A stretch of DNA of 64,000 nt from Cyanobacteria bacterium SBLK (GTDB taxonomy: Bacteria > Cyanobacteriota > Cyanobacteriia > Cyanobacteriales > Spirulinaceae): contig JAGHZQ010000083.1 in assembly GCA_017746715.1 (NCBI GenBank), forward strand, positions 62,001 through 126,000. The letters run 5' to 3'. This document shows, one piece after another, positions 9,945 through 19,533 of this stretch. A program made the translations under genes and the position numbers. The notes beneath the pieces are model-generated. The model had not been told where the DNA came from and did no database searches. It saw nothing but the letters and a program-made list of their open reading frames with translations. Each line of letters opens with the position of its first letter. Positions within the stretch are counted from its first letter, which is position 1.

Positions 9945-11069
9945 ATGCAAGCTGCACCTCTTCTTCGAACGAAAACAACTTTTAACGATCGCGTTCTTAA
10001 TTTTTATCCGGGTCCTGGAGCGTTACCTTTCCCCGTACTCGAGCGCATTCATGCAGAACTTTTTAACTTTAATGGGACGGGAATGAGCGTGATGGAACTC
10101 AGTCACCGCAGTCCTCAAATCCAAGCGATTATTGATGATGGAGCAGAACGCATTAAACGATTAATGAATTTGGGGGACGAATTTGATGTTATTTTCCTAC
10201 AAGGTGGGGGATCGCTGCAATTTCTGATGGTTCCGATGAACTTTTCCGGGAGTGGCGATCGCATTGATTATATCGATACGGGATATTGGACGCAAAAGGC
10301 GATTAAAGCGGCAAAAAGTTTAGATCGGGATTTAGGAATTGTTGCCTCTTCTGGCGATCGCAATCATACTTACGCACCGGCGATCGAAGAAATTCAACTC
10401 AGAGAAGGAACGAAATATTTACATATTTGCAGTAACAATACGGTCGTGGGAACTCAATATCATCATTTCCCCAGATTTCCCGCTCCCCTCATTGTCGATA
10501 CGAGTTCCGATTTTATGAGTAAGGTTATCGATACAACGAATTTAGATTGTATTTACGCTCACGCTCAAAAAAATGTCGGACTTTCTGGGGTAACGGTCGT
10601 TCTCATTCGCAAGGAAATGTTGGGTAGAATTCCCGATAATTTGCCAGAACTTTTAGATTACCGTACCCATATCGAACGAAAATCAAATTATCATACGCCT
10701 CCCTGTTTTTCCATATACGTGACTTGGCAAATTTTGAAATGGATTGAGGAAGATATCGGCGGCCTGAAAAATCTCGGAGAAATCAATCAAAAGAAAGCCG
10801 ATACCCTCTATCGTTGTATTGATGCAAATCCCTTATACTGCTGTGGAGTCGAAGTCGAATCGCGATCGCAAATGAATGCAGTTTTTAATCTCCCCACAGA
10901 AGAACTAGAACAACTATTTATTCAAGAAGCGCGAGACGCTAAAATTATTGGAGTTGCCGGACATCGCACCCGAGGCGGATGTCGCGTTAGCCTTTATAAT
11001 GGCGTGACCTTAGAAGCCGTTGAAACCTTGGTCGAATTTATGGAAAAATTTGCGCGAGAACATTCATAA
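9945..11069 (+). CDS. serC: Phosphoserine aminotransferase
   Basis: 374 residues from the ATG at 9945 (MQAAPLLRTKTTF). A longer in-frame start at 9873 exists, but the extra 24 residues look like translated upstream DNA. Class V PLP aminotransferase that converts 3-phosphohydroxypyruvate and glutamate into phosphoserine (serine synthesis; related step in PLP synthesis). The family pattern LNFYPGPGALP opens the fold, and the PLP lysine is K209 in HAQKNVG. The C-terminus HRTRGGCRVSLYNG is typical. The TAA stop lies inside the 9-bp target duplication of a small transposon-like element that follows directly. Confidence 0.93.
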   Translation: MQAAPLLRTKTTFNDRVLNFYPGPGALPFPVLERIHAELFNFNGTGMSVMELSHRSPQIQAIIDDGAERIKRLMNLGDEFDVIFLQGGGSLQFLMVPMNFSGSGDRIDYIDTGYWTQKAIKAAKSLDRDLGIVASSGDRNHTYAPAIEEIQLREGTKYLHICSNNTVVGTQYHHFPRFPAPLIVDTSSDFMSKVIDTTNLDCIYAHAQKNVGLSGVTVVLIRKEMLGRIPDNLPELLDYRTHIERKSNYHTPPCFSIYVTWQILKWIEEDIGGLKNLGEINQKKADTLYRCIDANPLYCCGVEVESRSQMNAVFNLPTEELEQLFIQEARDAKIIGVAGHRTRGGCRVSLYNGVTLEAVETLVEFMEKFAREHS

Positions 11070-11215
11070 AATAGGTACATCTCAGTTTTGCAAAAATACT
11101 CGATATTGAGGGGGATATTTGACCTATTTTACCGTGGAACAAGCAGGTGATTGCAAAGTTTTCTCTTATTCGCTGAATTATGAATTTACAAATTTGAGAT
11201 GCACCCCATAAAATA
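11065..11215. mobile_element. MITE-like element, copy 1, with 9-bp target duplication
   Basis: The 133-bp body (11074-11206) starts GGTACATCTCAGTTTTG and ends AAATTTGAGATGCACCC; the ends are imperfect inverted repeats of about 17 bp. It is flanked by identical 9-bp direct repeats CATAAAATA at 11065-11073 and 11207-11215, the mark of transposition. No ORF is inside. A second, longer copy lies at 43716-43940. The left duplication contains the stop codon of serC. A transposase family cannot be named from this alone; 8-9 bp duplications occur in several IS families. Confidence 0.8.
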
Positions 11216-11291
11216 TTGGAGAACGATCGCTTTAAATGGCTTGCAAAAGCGGCCAATAGCAATAGTTCTAAAAAATCACGAACGGTAATTG

Positions 11292-12650
11292 ATGGCAACA
11301 ATTCAAACCTCTCTTAGTCAAACCGATGATAGCGTTAAACTGGGTGCTTTAGCCAAGAATGCAGCGACAATTTTGATCTTGCAAGGAATTGGTATGGCTT
11401 TAACCTATGTCGTGCCGGTTTTTCTGGCGCGTTGGATGGGAAAAACGCAATACGGACTCTACGAATATGCGATTTCGTGGTCGTTAGTGCTGGCAATTCC
11501 GGCGAGTTTGGGTTTGCCTCGAGCGGTTTTGCGTTTTATGTCAGAATACCGCGTGCGGGAGGAATGGGGAGAATTACGAGGCTTAATTTTAAGGAGTTGG
11601 CAATTCACTGCGGGAACGAGTTTAATCCTTTGTTTGGCAGGAATTGAATTCATTTCTTTCCTCGATCGCCACGATGATTTTCTTTATGCTCCTGTTTTGC
11701 TAGCGGGTATTTGGTTAATTCCCCTACAAGCCTTTATTCAGTTACAAGAAGATATGGCGAGGGGAGTCGATAATATCCCTTTAGCTTATGGTCCTTCCAA
11801 GGTTCTCTGGCCGTTTTTTGTCTTAGGAGGTGGTTTTTTTATCTTTCGTCATACCTCTCCTGTCACGAGTATTCCCATGATTCGCGTAGCACTTTTAATG
11901 CTCTTTGTTGTGGTTGTTTTTCAAGGTGCTTATCTCTGGTTTAAATTCGATCGCGAAATTGGCGAAACCCAACCCATTTATAAACCGCGTCAATGGTTGT
12001 TAGTCGCATTGCCATTATTATTCGATCGGACGTTTGAGATTCTGTTGACGCAAACAGATATAATTATGGTGGGAAGTTTATCGGGTGCAGGAGAGGCAGG
12101 CATTTACACAGCAGCCTCGAAAACCGCTTTATGGACGACATTTATTCTGGAGAGTTTAAATCTCGTTGCGTCTCCTGCTTATGCCATTCTTTATGCGAAA
12201 AGCGATCGCAAAGGATTGCAAAAAATAGTCGCGGCGGTGACACTTTGGATCTTTGCGCCTTCTGTGGCGATCGCTGCAACTTTGGCTATTTTTTCGCAAC
12301 CCATTCTCGGTCTTTTTGGTTCGGAATTTTTAACAGCACATTTCGCTCTCAAAATTCTTCTGATCGGTCACTTGGTTGACGTGCTATGCGGTTCTGTGGG
12401 AAATTTAATGATGATGACCGGACATCAAAATAAATCCGTCATTGTTTCGGGATGCTGTGGGGTGATGAATATTGGTTTAAATGCTGTATTGATTCCTAAA
12501 TTTGGCGCCGCCGGAGCCGCGATCGCTACGACCTCTACGTTAGTGATTTGGAATATTTGTATGTCTGTTCTCGTCATTAAATATATTAAAATCAATCCTT
12601 CAATTTTTTATGCTTTAATAAAAAGGCATAGAATAACAGCGAAGGATTGA
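11292..12650 (+). CDS. Lipopolysaccharide/polysaccharide biosynthesis flippase (MATE/MOP superfamily)
   Basis: 452 residues from ATG 11292. About 12 to 14 hydrophobic helices span the whole length. The first helix region (AATILILQGIGMALTYVVPVFLARWMGKTQYGLYEYAISW) is the opening of Wzx-type polysaccharide flippases, where the 'GxxxYGLYEYA' pattern follows helix 1. The likely role is moving a lipid-linked oligosaccharide or related lipid across the inner membrane. No glycosyltransferase genes are adjacent, so the substrate is unknown. It is convergent with the downstream symporter gene, with only 8 bp between stops. Confidence 0.85.
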   Translation: MATIQTSLSQTDDSVKLGALAKNAATILILQGIGMALTYVVPVFLARWMGKTQYGLYEYAISWSLVLAIPASLGLPRAVLRFMSEYRVREEWGELRGLILRSWQFTAGTSLILCLAGIEFISFLDRHDDFLYAPVLLAGIWLIPLQAFIQLQEDMARGVDNIPLAYGPSKVLWPFFVLGGGFFIFRHTSPVTSIPMIRVALLMLFVVVVFQGAYLWFKFDREIGETQPIYKPRQWLLVALPLLFDRTFEILLTQTDIIMVGSLSGAGEAGIYTAASKTALWTTFILESLNLVASPAYAILYAKSDRKGLQKIVAAVTLWIFAPSVAIAATLAIFSQPILGLFGSEFLTAHFALKILLIGHLVDVLCGSVGNLMMMTGHQNKSVIVSGCCGVMNIGLNAVLIPKFGAAGAAIATTSTLVIWNICMSVLVIKYIKINPSIFYALIKRHRITAKD

Positions 12651-12658
12651 TAGAGTAT

Positions 12659-14089
12659 CTAGTTAACCATCGCTTCGGATTCGGATTCAAGGCGGTTCAT
12701 ATATTCATCGGTTTCTTGCTTCACTTCACCACAGAGCAAATACAATCCCAAAATATGAGGGACTGTCATTGCCAACAATGTTATATCGCCGAATTTAACC
12801 ACTGATTCCGAATTGATAATCGGACCTAAAAAAAGAAAGAGCAACAAAATAATTTTATATATCTTCGTAGTTTTCGATCCGAATAAATAGGCCCAACATG
12901 ATTCGCCGTAATATCCCCAAGAAATTGCTGTAGAAAAGGCAAATAAAAACATGGATACTGCTAATATATAAGGAAACCAAGGGAGGGCACTCTCAAAGGC
13001 CATTGCTGTCAAACGACCGCCTTGAGTACTGACGAGATCGGAATCTCGATACGCGCCAGTGACGACGATCGCTAATCCGGTCATGAGGGAAATCAACCCA
13101 ATAATTAAAGGTTCGAGAGAAGCTAAAAATCCTTCTCGTAGAGGAACGTGTTGTTTGGAAGCTGCATGAGCGATCGCGGAAGAACCTACACCCATTTCAT
13201 TAGCAAAACTGCTTCGCTGTACTCCTTGTACAATCCCTCCGATTAATCCTCCCAATCCTGCTTTTAAGGTTAAAGCAGAAGAAACAATTTCAACGATTGC
13301 TGCTAGAAGAAAGTGCCATTTTAGGACTAAAATAGAGAAAGTTCCCAAGAGATAAATTCCGGACATGAGGGGCACGAGAAATTCTGCAACTTTACCAATC
13401 CGTTCGATACCGCCAAGAATGACCGTACCCACGCAAACAACGAGAAAAAGACCGTAACTCCACGGCGGAATAAAAGCAAAAACGCGAGAAAAGGCGCTAT
13501 AAGATTGATTGACTTGAAATATACCGCTCGATCCCCAAGATGCAAAAATACAACAAACTGCAAAGAGAATCGCACAAAATTGTCCCAATCTTTTTCGCCC
13601 TTGTTTTGCCAATCCTTGAGAGAGATATTGCGTCGGTCCTCCAGAAAAATGACCGTCAGCACCCAAAATGCGATATTTTTGTGCGAGGGTGCATTCGAGA
13701 AATTTCACGTTTGTTGCTAATAAACCCGTCGGTATCATCCAAAAAATGGAACCGATTCCCCCCAAGCCGATCGCGATGGCAACTCCGGCAATATTACCGA
13801 CACCCACTGTTGCCGAGAGTGCTGTTGCCAAGGCTTGCAAAGAGGTCACCTCACCGCGATCGTCGGGATCGTCGTATTTCCCTCGCGCAATTTCGATCGC
13901 GTGGAAAAACCCGCGAAAGTTAATAAAATTCAAGCGCAAGCTGAGAATAATTGCTCCGACTAACAACCACGCAACAATTAAAGGACAGCCAAAAATTTTA
14001 ATAAAGAAGAGATCGTACAGGCCATCGATCGAGATTTGAAAGTTGCGATCGATCTCTAAGAAAAGAGCACTCCAATCGAGTTGCAACAT
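12659..14089 (-). CDS. Alanine/glycine:cation symporter (AGCS family)
   Basis: 476 residues with about 10 transmembrane helices. Hallmarks of the AGCS family are LSATVGVGNIAGVAIAIGLGG (about residues 90-110, shown here only as its core GVGNIAGVA), GPTQYL, and WGYYGE near residue 390. It couples uptake of alanine or glycine to Na+ (or H+) at the plasma membrane. Its ATG sits at 14089. No regulator is adjacent. Downstream it meets the flippase gene tail to tail. Confidence 0.92.
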   Translation of the reverse strand: MLQLDWSALFLEIDRNFQISIDGLYDLFFIKIFGCPLIVAWLLVGAIILSLRLNFINFRGFFHAIEIARGKYDDPDDRGEVTSLQALATALSATVGVGNIAGVAIAIGLGGIGSIFWMIPTGLLATNVKFLECTLAQKYRILGADGHFSGGPTQYLSQGLAKQGRKRLGQFCAILFAVCCIFASWGSSGIFQVNQSYSAFSRVFAFIPPWSYGLFLVVCVGTVILGGIERIGKVAEFLVPLMSGIYLLGTFSILVLKWHFLLAAIVEIVSSALTLKAGLGGLIGGIVQGVQRSSFANEMGVGSSAIAHAASKQHVPLREGFLASLEPLIIGLISLMTGLAIVVTGAYRDSDLVSTQGGRLTAMAFESALPWFPYILAVSMFLFAFSTAISWGYYGESCWAYLFGSKTTKIYKIILLLFLFLGPIINSESVVKFGDITLLAMTVPHILGLYLLCGEVKQETDEYMNRLESESEAMVN

Positions 14090-14110
14090 AAATTAATTTT
14101 TTTATTGGTT

Positions 14111-14177
14111 TTGGTTGTGGGTTATCCCTCCTAAACTCCCTTCGTAAGAAGGGAAAAGAAGGAGGTGGGTTATTATT
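14111..14177. repeat. G-rich/C-rich intergenic palindromic repeat (variant)
   Basis: The sequence contains CTCCCTTC, GTAA, GAAGGGA as a tight hairpin, bracketed by CCCTCC and GGAGGTGGGTTATTA. The GGTGGGTTAT tail matches the tails of the repeats at 34279, 35022 and 61587. It lies between the symporter start and the GAF-gene stop and may act as a terminator or REP-like element. Confidence 0.55.
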
Positions 14178-16401
14178 TGCGGAAGGATTGAAAGGCTTGC
14201 AAAATGGGCAACAAATCCGGCGATTTTGCTTTTAATTTTGCCACATCTTCGGGGGTAAATCCGGTGTCGGATTGACGCTTGTTGAGCAAGCGAACGATCG
14301 CGACGTCGTTTCCTTCCGAATCGATGACGGGAAATAAGAGAATATGTTGTAATTGTGCCGCCCGATCTTTCCGCAAGCCGACGCGCACGAAACTATCTTT
14401 TATCTGAGCGACTTTGTTGCTTTTTTTGGCTTCGCGATCGCTCAATAATTTGCCAGCAATACCGCGATTTGCCGGAAGATGAAACTCTTTGGCACAAGCA
14501 TTTTTGGCATCGAAAGCCAGAGACCAAATTTCTTGTTTATCGGGATCGACGAGAAAAATATGACTGTGTTCGGCGGCAATATATTTACCGACTGAGGCAG
14601 TTAGGGAACTGAGAAGAGAATAGAGGGTATTGTAACGACTTTCTTCGTTCTCTGCAAACAGATTGCCAAATAGCGACAGAGTGTGTTGAATAGCTTCTTT
14701 CGGTTCGATATAACTGGCTTCTTTGAGATCTTCGTGTGCCTTGGCATATTGCAAAATTGCCCCGACTCGTTCGTTAAACACCTCCATCGATTGGCGATCG
14801 TTTTTATCAAAACTCGCCTGAAAAAATTCCGGAACTTTGGGATAGGTATTGGGATCGTAAGTTCCTTCCATTCCCGATTTAATTTTATTCACCAATTGGG
14901 AAACGCCAACCAGTTCTCCATCGGGGGCAACCACGGGCATGCAGAGCAAGCTACAGGTCCGATAGTGAGTTTGGGCGTCGGTTTTCTTCGCATTTTCGGC
15001 ATTGGGATCGTCATAGAGATCGAAGGGAATTACCATCGGCTTGCGGGTATCGGCGACTTGTCCGGCGAAACCAACCCCAATGGGACAGCGAATTTCTCCT
15101 TTACCGGGGATTTTCGTCCATAAATCTCCCCGTCGCCGATCGACTAACCATAAGGTGGCGCGATCGGCGTTGAGCAGTTCTTTGGCAGCTCCCATGACCC
15201 GCTCTAAAATCATATCGGTATCTAAATTGACCTGATTGAGCGATCTCGTGGCTTTGGCGAGGGCGGCGGTGGCTTGGGCTTTTTTAATGCCTTCATAGCA
15301 AGATTGACAGGCTTCTAAAATTCCTCGCACGGGAATCACGCATTTGGCCAAGCGCTCTAAATCTTGATGGGTAAATCCGGCGGGATCGCCTTCTTTCTTA
15401 ACAATTTTATTGAGGAGTTGGACGACGGCAACAATATCGGATTCGTCGTTTAAAATGGGAAAAGCGAGGATATTTTTGGTGTGGTAATTATATTTTTTAT
15501 CGGATTCTTTAACGAGGCGCGATCTCGGATCTTCGTAAACGTTATCGGCAATATGAACCACTTGTTTGTTTTTGGCTACTAATCCGGCAATCCCCTGACC
15601 GACACGGACGCGAATATCGAGAAACTGTCCGCTTTCGTCTTCGGCGACGAGAGACCAAAGTTCGGTTTTTTCGTCGTTGAGCAGGAAAATCGTGCAGCGA
15701 TCGGCACCGACCAATTGACCGACTTTTGCGGTCAAATCCCGTAGGGTTTCGTAAACGGGTTGACTGACGGTTTGTTCGTCGGCTTCGCCGCTTTCAATTT
15801 TGGCGAGAATTTCGGCTTGATGCTGGAGTAATTTGCGTTCGAGATCGCTAAAGGCTTGTAGAAATTCATCATCGTCGGGTTCGAGATTGGCCTCTAATTT
15901 AGAAATTGCCTTGTCGATCCATTCGAGATTAAAAACTTCTTGATAAATTTTATTGTGGACTTTTAAACGTCCTCTTTGCTGGACGATTAATCCCAGTAAG
16001 CGCAGTTCTTTTTGTTCCGGGCTATTATCGGCAAAAACGGATTCTTTTTTAACAATTTCGCGATAAAATTTTAGGAGTTTTATATTATTTTTTTTATCTT
16101 TGCTTTTGAGGATGCGATCGCGAATATTCCAGAGGGGTTTGAGTTGGGGATTCTTCTCCCAGTTTTTGATAATGCGCGATCGCACCATCTGATTGACCCA
16201 CTCTTGCTCTTCCCCAAAGATCGGTGCTTCTTGTCCCCCTAAAAGCATTTTAAAGAGAATTTGCGTCAGGAAAGGCTCTTTACCCGTCCATTCCAAAACC
16301 AACCCCAACATTTTTTTGTAATTGTGGGATCCCTCCAGCATTTCTGGCGTTAGGGGCATGCTGGCATCTTGGGGGGGGGAAGAAAATGAATTTGAGGTCA
16401 T
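14173..16401 (-). CDS. Triple-GAF domain protein with an N-terminal AAA-like-associated winged-helix region
   Basis: About 742 residues from the ATG at 16401 (MTSNSF); an in-frame ATG at 16497 adds 32 proline/serine-rich residues that look untranslated. The N-terminal part (LEWTGKEPFLTQ ... ENWEKNPQLKPLWNIRDRIL ... SPEQKELRLLGLIVQQ) resembles the segment that follows the NTPase in cyanobacterial AAA-like/STAND proteins, but no Walker motifs are present. Three GAF domains follow, each with the 'DRxTIFLxDxxxxELWS' type pattern (DRCTIFLLNDEKTELWS; DRATLWLVDRRRGDLWT; HSHIFLVDPDKQEIWS). No output enzyme domain is visible, and no conserved bilin-binding cysteine stands out. It is probably a cytoplasmic ligand or redox sensor working through a partner. 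Confidence 0.82.
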   Translation of the reverse strand: MTSNSFSSPPQDASMPLTPEMLEGSHNYKKMLGLVLEWTGKEPFLTQILFKMLLGGQEAPIFGEEQEWVNQMVRSRIIKNWEKNPQLKPLWNIRDRILKSKDKKNNIKLLKFYREIVKKESVFADNSPEQKELRLLGLIVQQRGRLKVHNKIYQEVFNLEWIDKAISKLEANLEPDDDEFLQAFSDLERKLLQHQAEILAKIESGEADEQTVSQPVYETLRDLTAKVGQLVGADRCTIFLLNDEKTELWSLVAEDESGQFLDIRVRVGQGIAGLVAKNKQVVHIADNVYEDPRSRLVKESDKKYNYHTKNILAFPILNDESDIVAVVQLLNKIVKKEGDPAGFTHQDLERLAKCVIPVRGILEACQSCYEGIKKAQATAALAKATRSLNQVNLDTDMILERVMGAAKELLNADRATLWLVDRRRGDLWTKIPGKGEIRCPIGVGFAGQVADTRKPMVIPFDLYDDPNAENAKKTDAQTHYRTCSLLCMPVVAPDGELVGVSQLVNKIKSGMEGTYDPNTYPKVPEFFQASFDKNDRQSMEVFNERVGAILQYAKAHEDLKEASYIEPKEAIQHTLSLFGNLFAENEESRYNTLYSLLSSLTASVGKYIAAEHSHIFLVDPDKQEIWSLAFDAKNACAKEFHLPANRGIAGKLLSDREAKKSNKVAQIKDSFVRVGLRKDRAAQLQHILLFPVIDSEGNDVAIVRLLNKRQSDTGFTPEDVAKLKAKSPDLLPILQAFQSFRK

Positions 16402-16726
16402 GATGCAACTTTGGGGGGGAGTCACTGAGCTGTGCCGAAATGGGGATGCAGTAGGTGTTGAGAGAGGCTTTGGGGGTGGGGACATTGCCGGCAACATCCT
16501 ACCATCGAATTGCGGGCGATCGCATGGAGTTGGACTCCACAGATTCTTATTCCGTCATTTTAAATCCCTTTGGGGGTGTCGTCAGGAAATTTCTTTCGCA
16601 GTCGCCAAATCTGGGTGAATTTTGGGTTTGTAATCCCGATAACTCCCCTTATCGGAACAAAAAGAAAGAGACTATTTTTCAAGCTGATGCGGTATAAGTT
16701 AAGAAGCAAAGTCTCTCGATCTCTTT

Positions 16727-18586
16727 ATGAACGGCAACGGATTTAAACCTAAAAGACGGCGCATTAACTTTGCGGATAAAAGCAGCAATTATCAAAAGCC
16801 CCAACAAGGGCGCAAACCCGCAGCCTCGCCCCGAGAATCGGCTCTCGTTCCCCAATCTGGAGGGGCTTTGGTTAAGGCCGAACCGACGCAAATGGCTTAT
16901 CCTGCTTTCGAACAGCCGGTGGTTCTGCGCCAGTCTCCTTTATGGTCTCGCTTCATCATTTGGACGATTGTCGGGGTGGTTGCGTTTGGCGTGGGTTGGG
17001 CTTACATGGCCGAGATCGAACAGGTGGTTCAAGCTCAAGGTCAACTGAAACCCCAAGGGGCGGTCAAAGAGGTACAAGCACCCCTCGATGGGGTGGTAGA
17101 GGAGGTTTTTGTCGAAGAGGGGGATCTGGTTCGACCGGGACAGGTGCTCGTGGCCTTTGATTCGACCGCCGCCCTCGCCGAGTTGGAGACCTCGCGATCG
17201 CTCAAGAAATCCCTCGAGGAGGAAAACAAGCTCTATCGCGGTCTGATCGAAAGCAAGGATCCCAATGCCATGCGTAAGGCGATTATTGAATTAAAACTCC
17301 CATCTACCATTCTCCTGCTCACCCGCAATCGCGAAGAACTCATTAAGGAAAATCGCTTCTATCGCGCGCAATTAAGGGGGGATGGCAGCAATTTGGCCCC
17401 GGATCAAAGGGCGCGGTTGCAGGTCGCGGAAGCCGAATCGCGATCGCGAGAAGCTGCATCTCGCTTAGAAGAAATTCAACTCCAAGAAGAATTGCAACAA
17501 AATCAAGTGCAAATTGCCGACGCGCGATCGACCCTCGGTGCCAATCGCCAAATGCTCGTCCAAATGCAGCAGAAGACTCAAACAATAGAGCGGCGCGTGC
17601 AGCAAATGCAGCAGAGAACTCAAAATGATATTCAAGGGAAACTCGATGCACTCGTCATTGAAGAGGATATTCTCAAAGACATGGCTCCTGTTGTCAAACA
17701 CGGGGGAATAGCACGCTATCAATACGAACAACAGCGCCTCCGGGTGAGGGAAATTCAAGCGGAAATTCAACAGATTAAAGATAATGCCCGCATCGAACGA
17801 GATAATGTCCGCATCGAACGAGATAATGCTCGTCTTGAAGAGGAAGAACAACGCAAGCAAATTAATAGCGGACGCGCCAATATTGCCCAATTGAACGAAG
17901 AACGGCAGCGCTTGCAAGCGAATGTCGCTCAGGCTCGACAAGAATCAATTAATACGTCCAGCGTCACGATTAAAGATATACAAGAGGCAATGGCACAAAA
18001 TAATAAACGCATTGCCGAAATTGACAGCCAACTCATTCAAGCGGTTCTCAATATTATCGTGGAAAATGACAAGCAAATTAAAGAACTGACCGGTAAGCTC
18101 CTACAACTCGAGCAAACCTTAGAGTATCAAGAAGTCACGGCGACTGTTGGCGGAAAAGTTTTTGATTTGCAAGCATATCGGGGTTTTGTTGCCAATCCCA
18201 GCGAAACCCTCCTCTCGATCGTTCCCGAAGATAATTTGATTGCCGAAATTTTTATCGGGACTGACGATATTGGTTTCGTCCGCGAAGGCATGTTAACAGA
18301 CGTTCGCGTCGATACTTTTAGCTTTAGCGAATTTGGCGATATCAAAGGGAAAGTGTTATCGATCGGCTCCGATGCCCTCCCTCCTGATGAAATTCATCGC
18401 AACTTCCGCTTCCCGGCAAAAGTCAGTTTGGATAGTCAATATTTTCTCATTGAGGGCATCCAACAGCCTTTAAAATCCGGCTCGCAAGTGACCGTTAACA
18501 TTAAAATTCGCGAAAATCGCAAGGTGATTAGCTTATTTACCGAACTGTTTACCAATAGTATCGAAAGTCTCAAAGAAGTCCGTTAA
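16727..18586 (+). CDS. HlyD-family type I secretion membrane fusion protein
   Basis: 619 residues. A basic, Pro-rich cytoplasmic head (1-75) is followed by one transmembrane helix (about 80-100, FIIWTIVGVVAFGVGWAYM). A biotinyl-lipoyl-like half (GVVEEVFVEEGDLVRPGQVLVAFD, core GDLVRPGQVL) comes next, then a very long alpha-helical hairpin of coiled coil (about 140-470), the second lipoyl half and the beta barrel. The coiled coil contains a short tandem duplication (DNxRIER repeats, DNA 17779-17838). It links an inner-membrane ABC exporter to an outer-membrane TolC-like channel. The next gene encodes a large DUF4347/DUF4114 protein, a plausible exported substrate. The ABC component is not in the window. 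Confidence 0.9.
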   Translation: MNGNGFKPKRRRINFADKSSNYQKPQQGRKPAASPRESALVPQSGGALVKAEPTQMAYPAFEQPVVLRQSPLWSRFIIWTIVGVVAFGVGWAYMAEIEQVVQAQGQLKPQGAVKEVQAPLDGVVEEVFVEEGDLVRPGQVLVAFDSTAALAELETSRSLKKSLEEENKLYRGLIESKDPNAMRKAIIELKLPSTILLLTRNREELIKENRFYRAQLRGDGSNLAPDQRARLQVAEAESRSREAASRLEEIQLQEELQQNQVQIADARSTLGANRQMLVQMQQKTQTIERRVQQMQQRTQNDIQGKLDALVIEEDILKDMAPVVKHGGIARYQYEQQRLRVREIQAEIQQIKDNARIERDNVRIERDNARLEEEEQRKQINSGRANIAQLNEERQRLQANVAQARQESINTSSVTIKDIQEAMAQNNKRIAEIDSQLIQAVLNIIVENDKQIKELTGKLLQLEQTLEYQEVTATVGGKVFDLQAYRGFVANPSETLLSIVPEDNLIAEIFIGTDDIGFVREGMLTDVRVDTFSFSEFGDIKGKVLSIGSDALPPDEIHRNFRFPAKVSLDSQYFLIEGIQQPLKSGSQVTVNIKIRENRKVISLFTELFTNSIESLKEVR

Positions 18587-18590
18587 TTGG

Positions 18591-18632
18591 GAATGAAGAA
18601 TGAAGAATGAAGAGTTAAGAGTTAAGAGTTAA
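18591..18632. repeat. Heptamer tandem repeat (GAATGAA)3(GAGTTAA)3
   Basis: Six exact 7-bp units, three of GAATGAA then three of GAGTTAA, directly after the stop of the HlyD gene. This is the class of short tandemly repeated repetitive (STRR) heptamers known from filamentous cyanobacteria. Related arrays are at 31848, 35053, 48431, 50382 and 53315. Confidence 0.9.
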
Positions 18633-18759
18633 ATTCATGTAATTTGTCCGATGCGATCGCTCTGCTTGGCAAGCTATCCTGATATCGGCCTCCCATTAAA
18701 CGCGAGATGATTGCAAACGCTAACGTTAAATTGGGATTTCAGAGGACAGTGCGAGAAAC

Positions 18760-19533
18760 ATGAACGATTCCATTCAGGCATCCAGCATCAACCGACTAGG
18801 GCTTCTCGAACCCCGAGGACGAGGAATGCTCGTCATTATCGATCCGAGTATGGCCGATTCCCATCATTTGGCAACGGGGGTTCTCGCAGGTGCAACGGTA
18901 TTTCAACTCGACCCGGATCGCGATGGCATCCTTCAGATCGACGATTATTTACATCAGCATCCGGTATTTACCAGCCTGCATATTTTATGCCACGGCGCGC
19001 CAAGTAGCCTCTATCTCGGCAGCAGCAAACTCGAGATCGATAATTTAGAGTTATATGCTGCCAATTTACAACGGTGGGGACGGGGAAGCCTCGGCGATCG
19101 CGAAATCCTCCTTTACGGTTGTCAAGTTGCTAAAACTGCACGAGGTCGAAAATTTGTCAAGCGTTTAAGTGACATAACTGCCGCGCCTATTGCCGCCGCA
19201 GCGGACTTAACAGGAAACGAAGCCTTGGGAGGAACGTGGGAGTTAGCTTATCGAACGGGAAAAATTCAATCGAAGTTAGCCTTGCAACCCGGAGTAATGG
19301 CAACTTATGCCGCCGTCATGGCCGTCAATATTGCCGATGGAGACGTTCGAGGACTGATCGATGCCATTAATAATGCTAATGATGGCGCAGATACCGTTAT
19401 CAATCTCGCCTCCAATGGAATTTACGAACTCCCTGCCCATACCGGACCGTTTAATACGCCGGCCGGCAGACGGTCCCAATATCAATCGTGGCTGGAGCGG
19501 TTTGCCAGCCATTCTGACTCCTCTGACAATTAA
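18760..19533 (+). CDS. DUF4347 domain exoprotein, N-terminal half (frameshifted)
   Basis: 257 residues from ATG 18760. Residues about 24-165 form a DUF4347 domain (LVIIDPSMADSHHL ... HILCHGAPSSLYLG ... LYGCQVA), common at the N-terminus of very large cyanobacterial exported proteins. The segment from about 190 (VNIADGDVRGLIDAINNAN) is the start of a parallel beta-helix domain. The reading frame is then lost: after about base 19470 the family resemblance continues in the +1 frame, and the last ~20 residues (RRSQYQSWLERF...) are out-of-frame sequence. The intact gene would run from 18760 to 21796. Neighbouring HlyD suggests type I secretion. Confidence 0.75.
   Translation: MNDSIQASSINRLGLLEPRGRGMLVIIDPSMADSHHLATGVLAGATVFQLDPDRDGILQIDDYLHQHPVFTSLHILCHGAPSSLYLGSSKLEIDNLELYAANLQRWGRGSLGDREILLYGCQVAKTARGRKFVKRLSDITAAPIAAAADLTGNEALGGTWELAYRTGKIQSKLALQPGVMATYAAVMAVNIADGDVRGLIDAINNANDGADTVINLASNGIYELPAHTGPFNTPAGRRSQYQSWLERFASHSDSSDN

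Noticed and set aside
19455..19480. Programmed +1 frameshift in the DUF4347 gene
   Set aside because: No slippery stop context or stimulatory structure is evident; a single extra base in GCCGGCCGGC explains it more simply.
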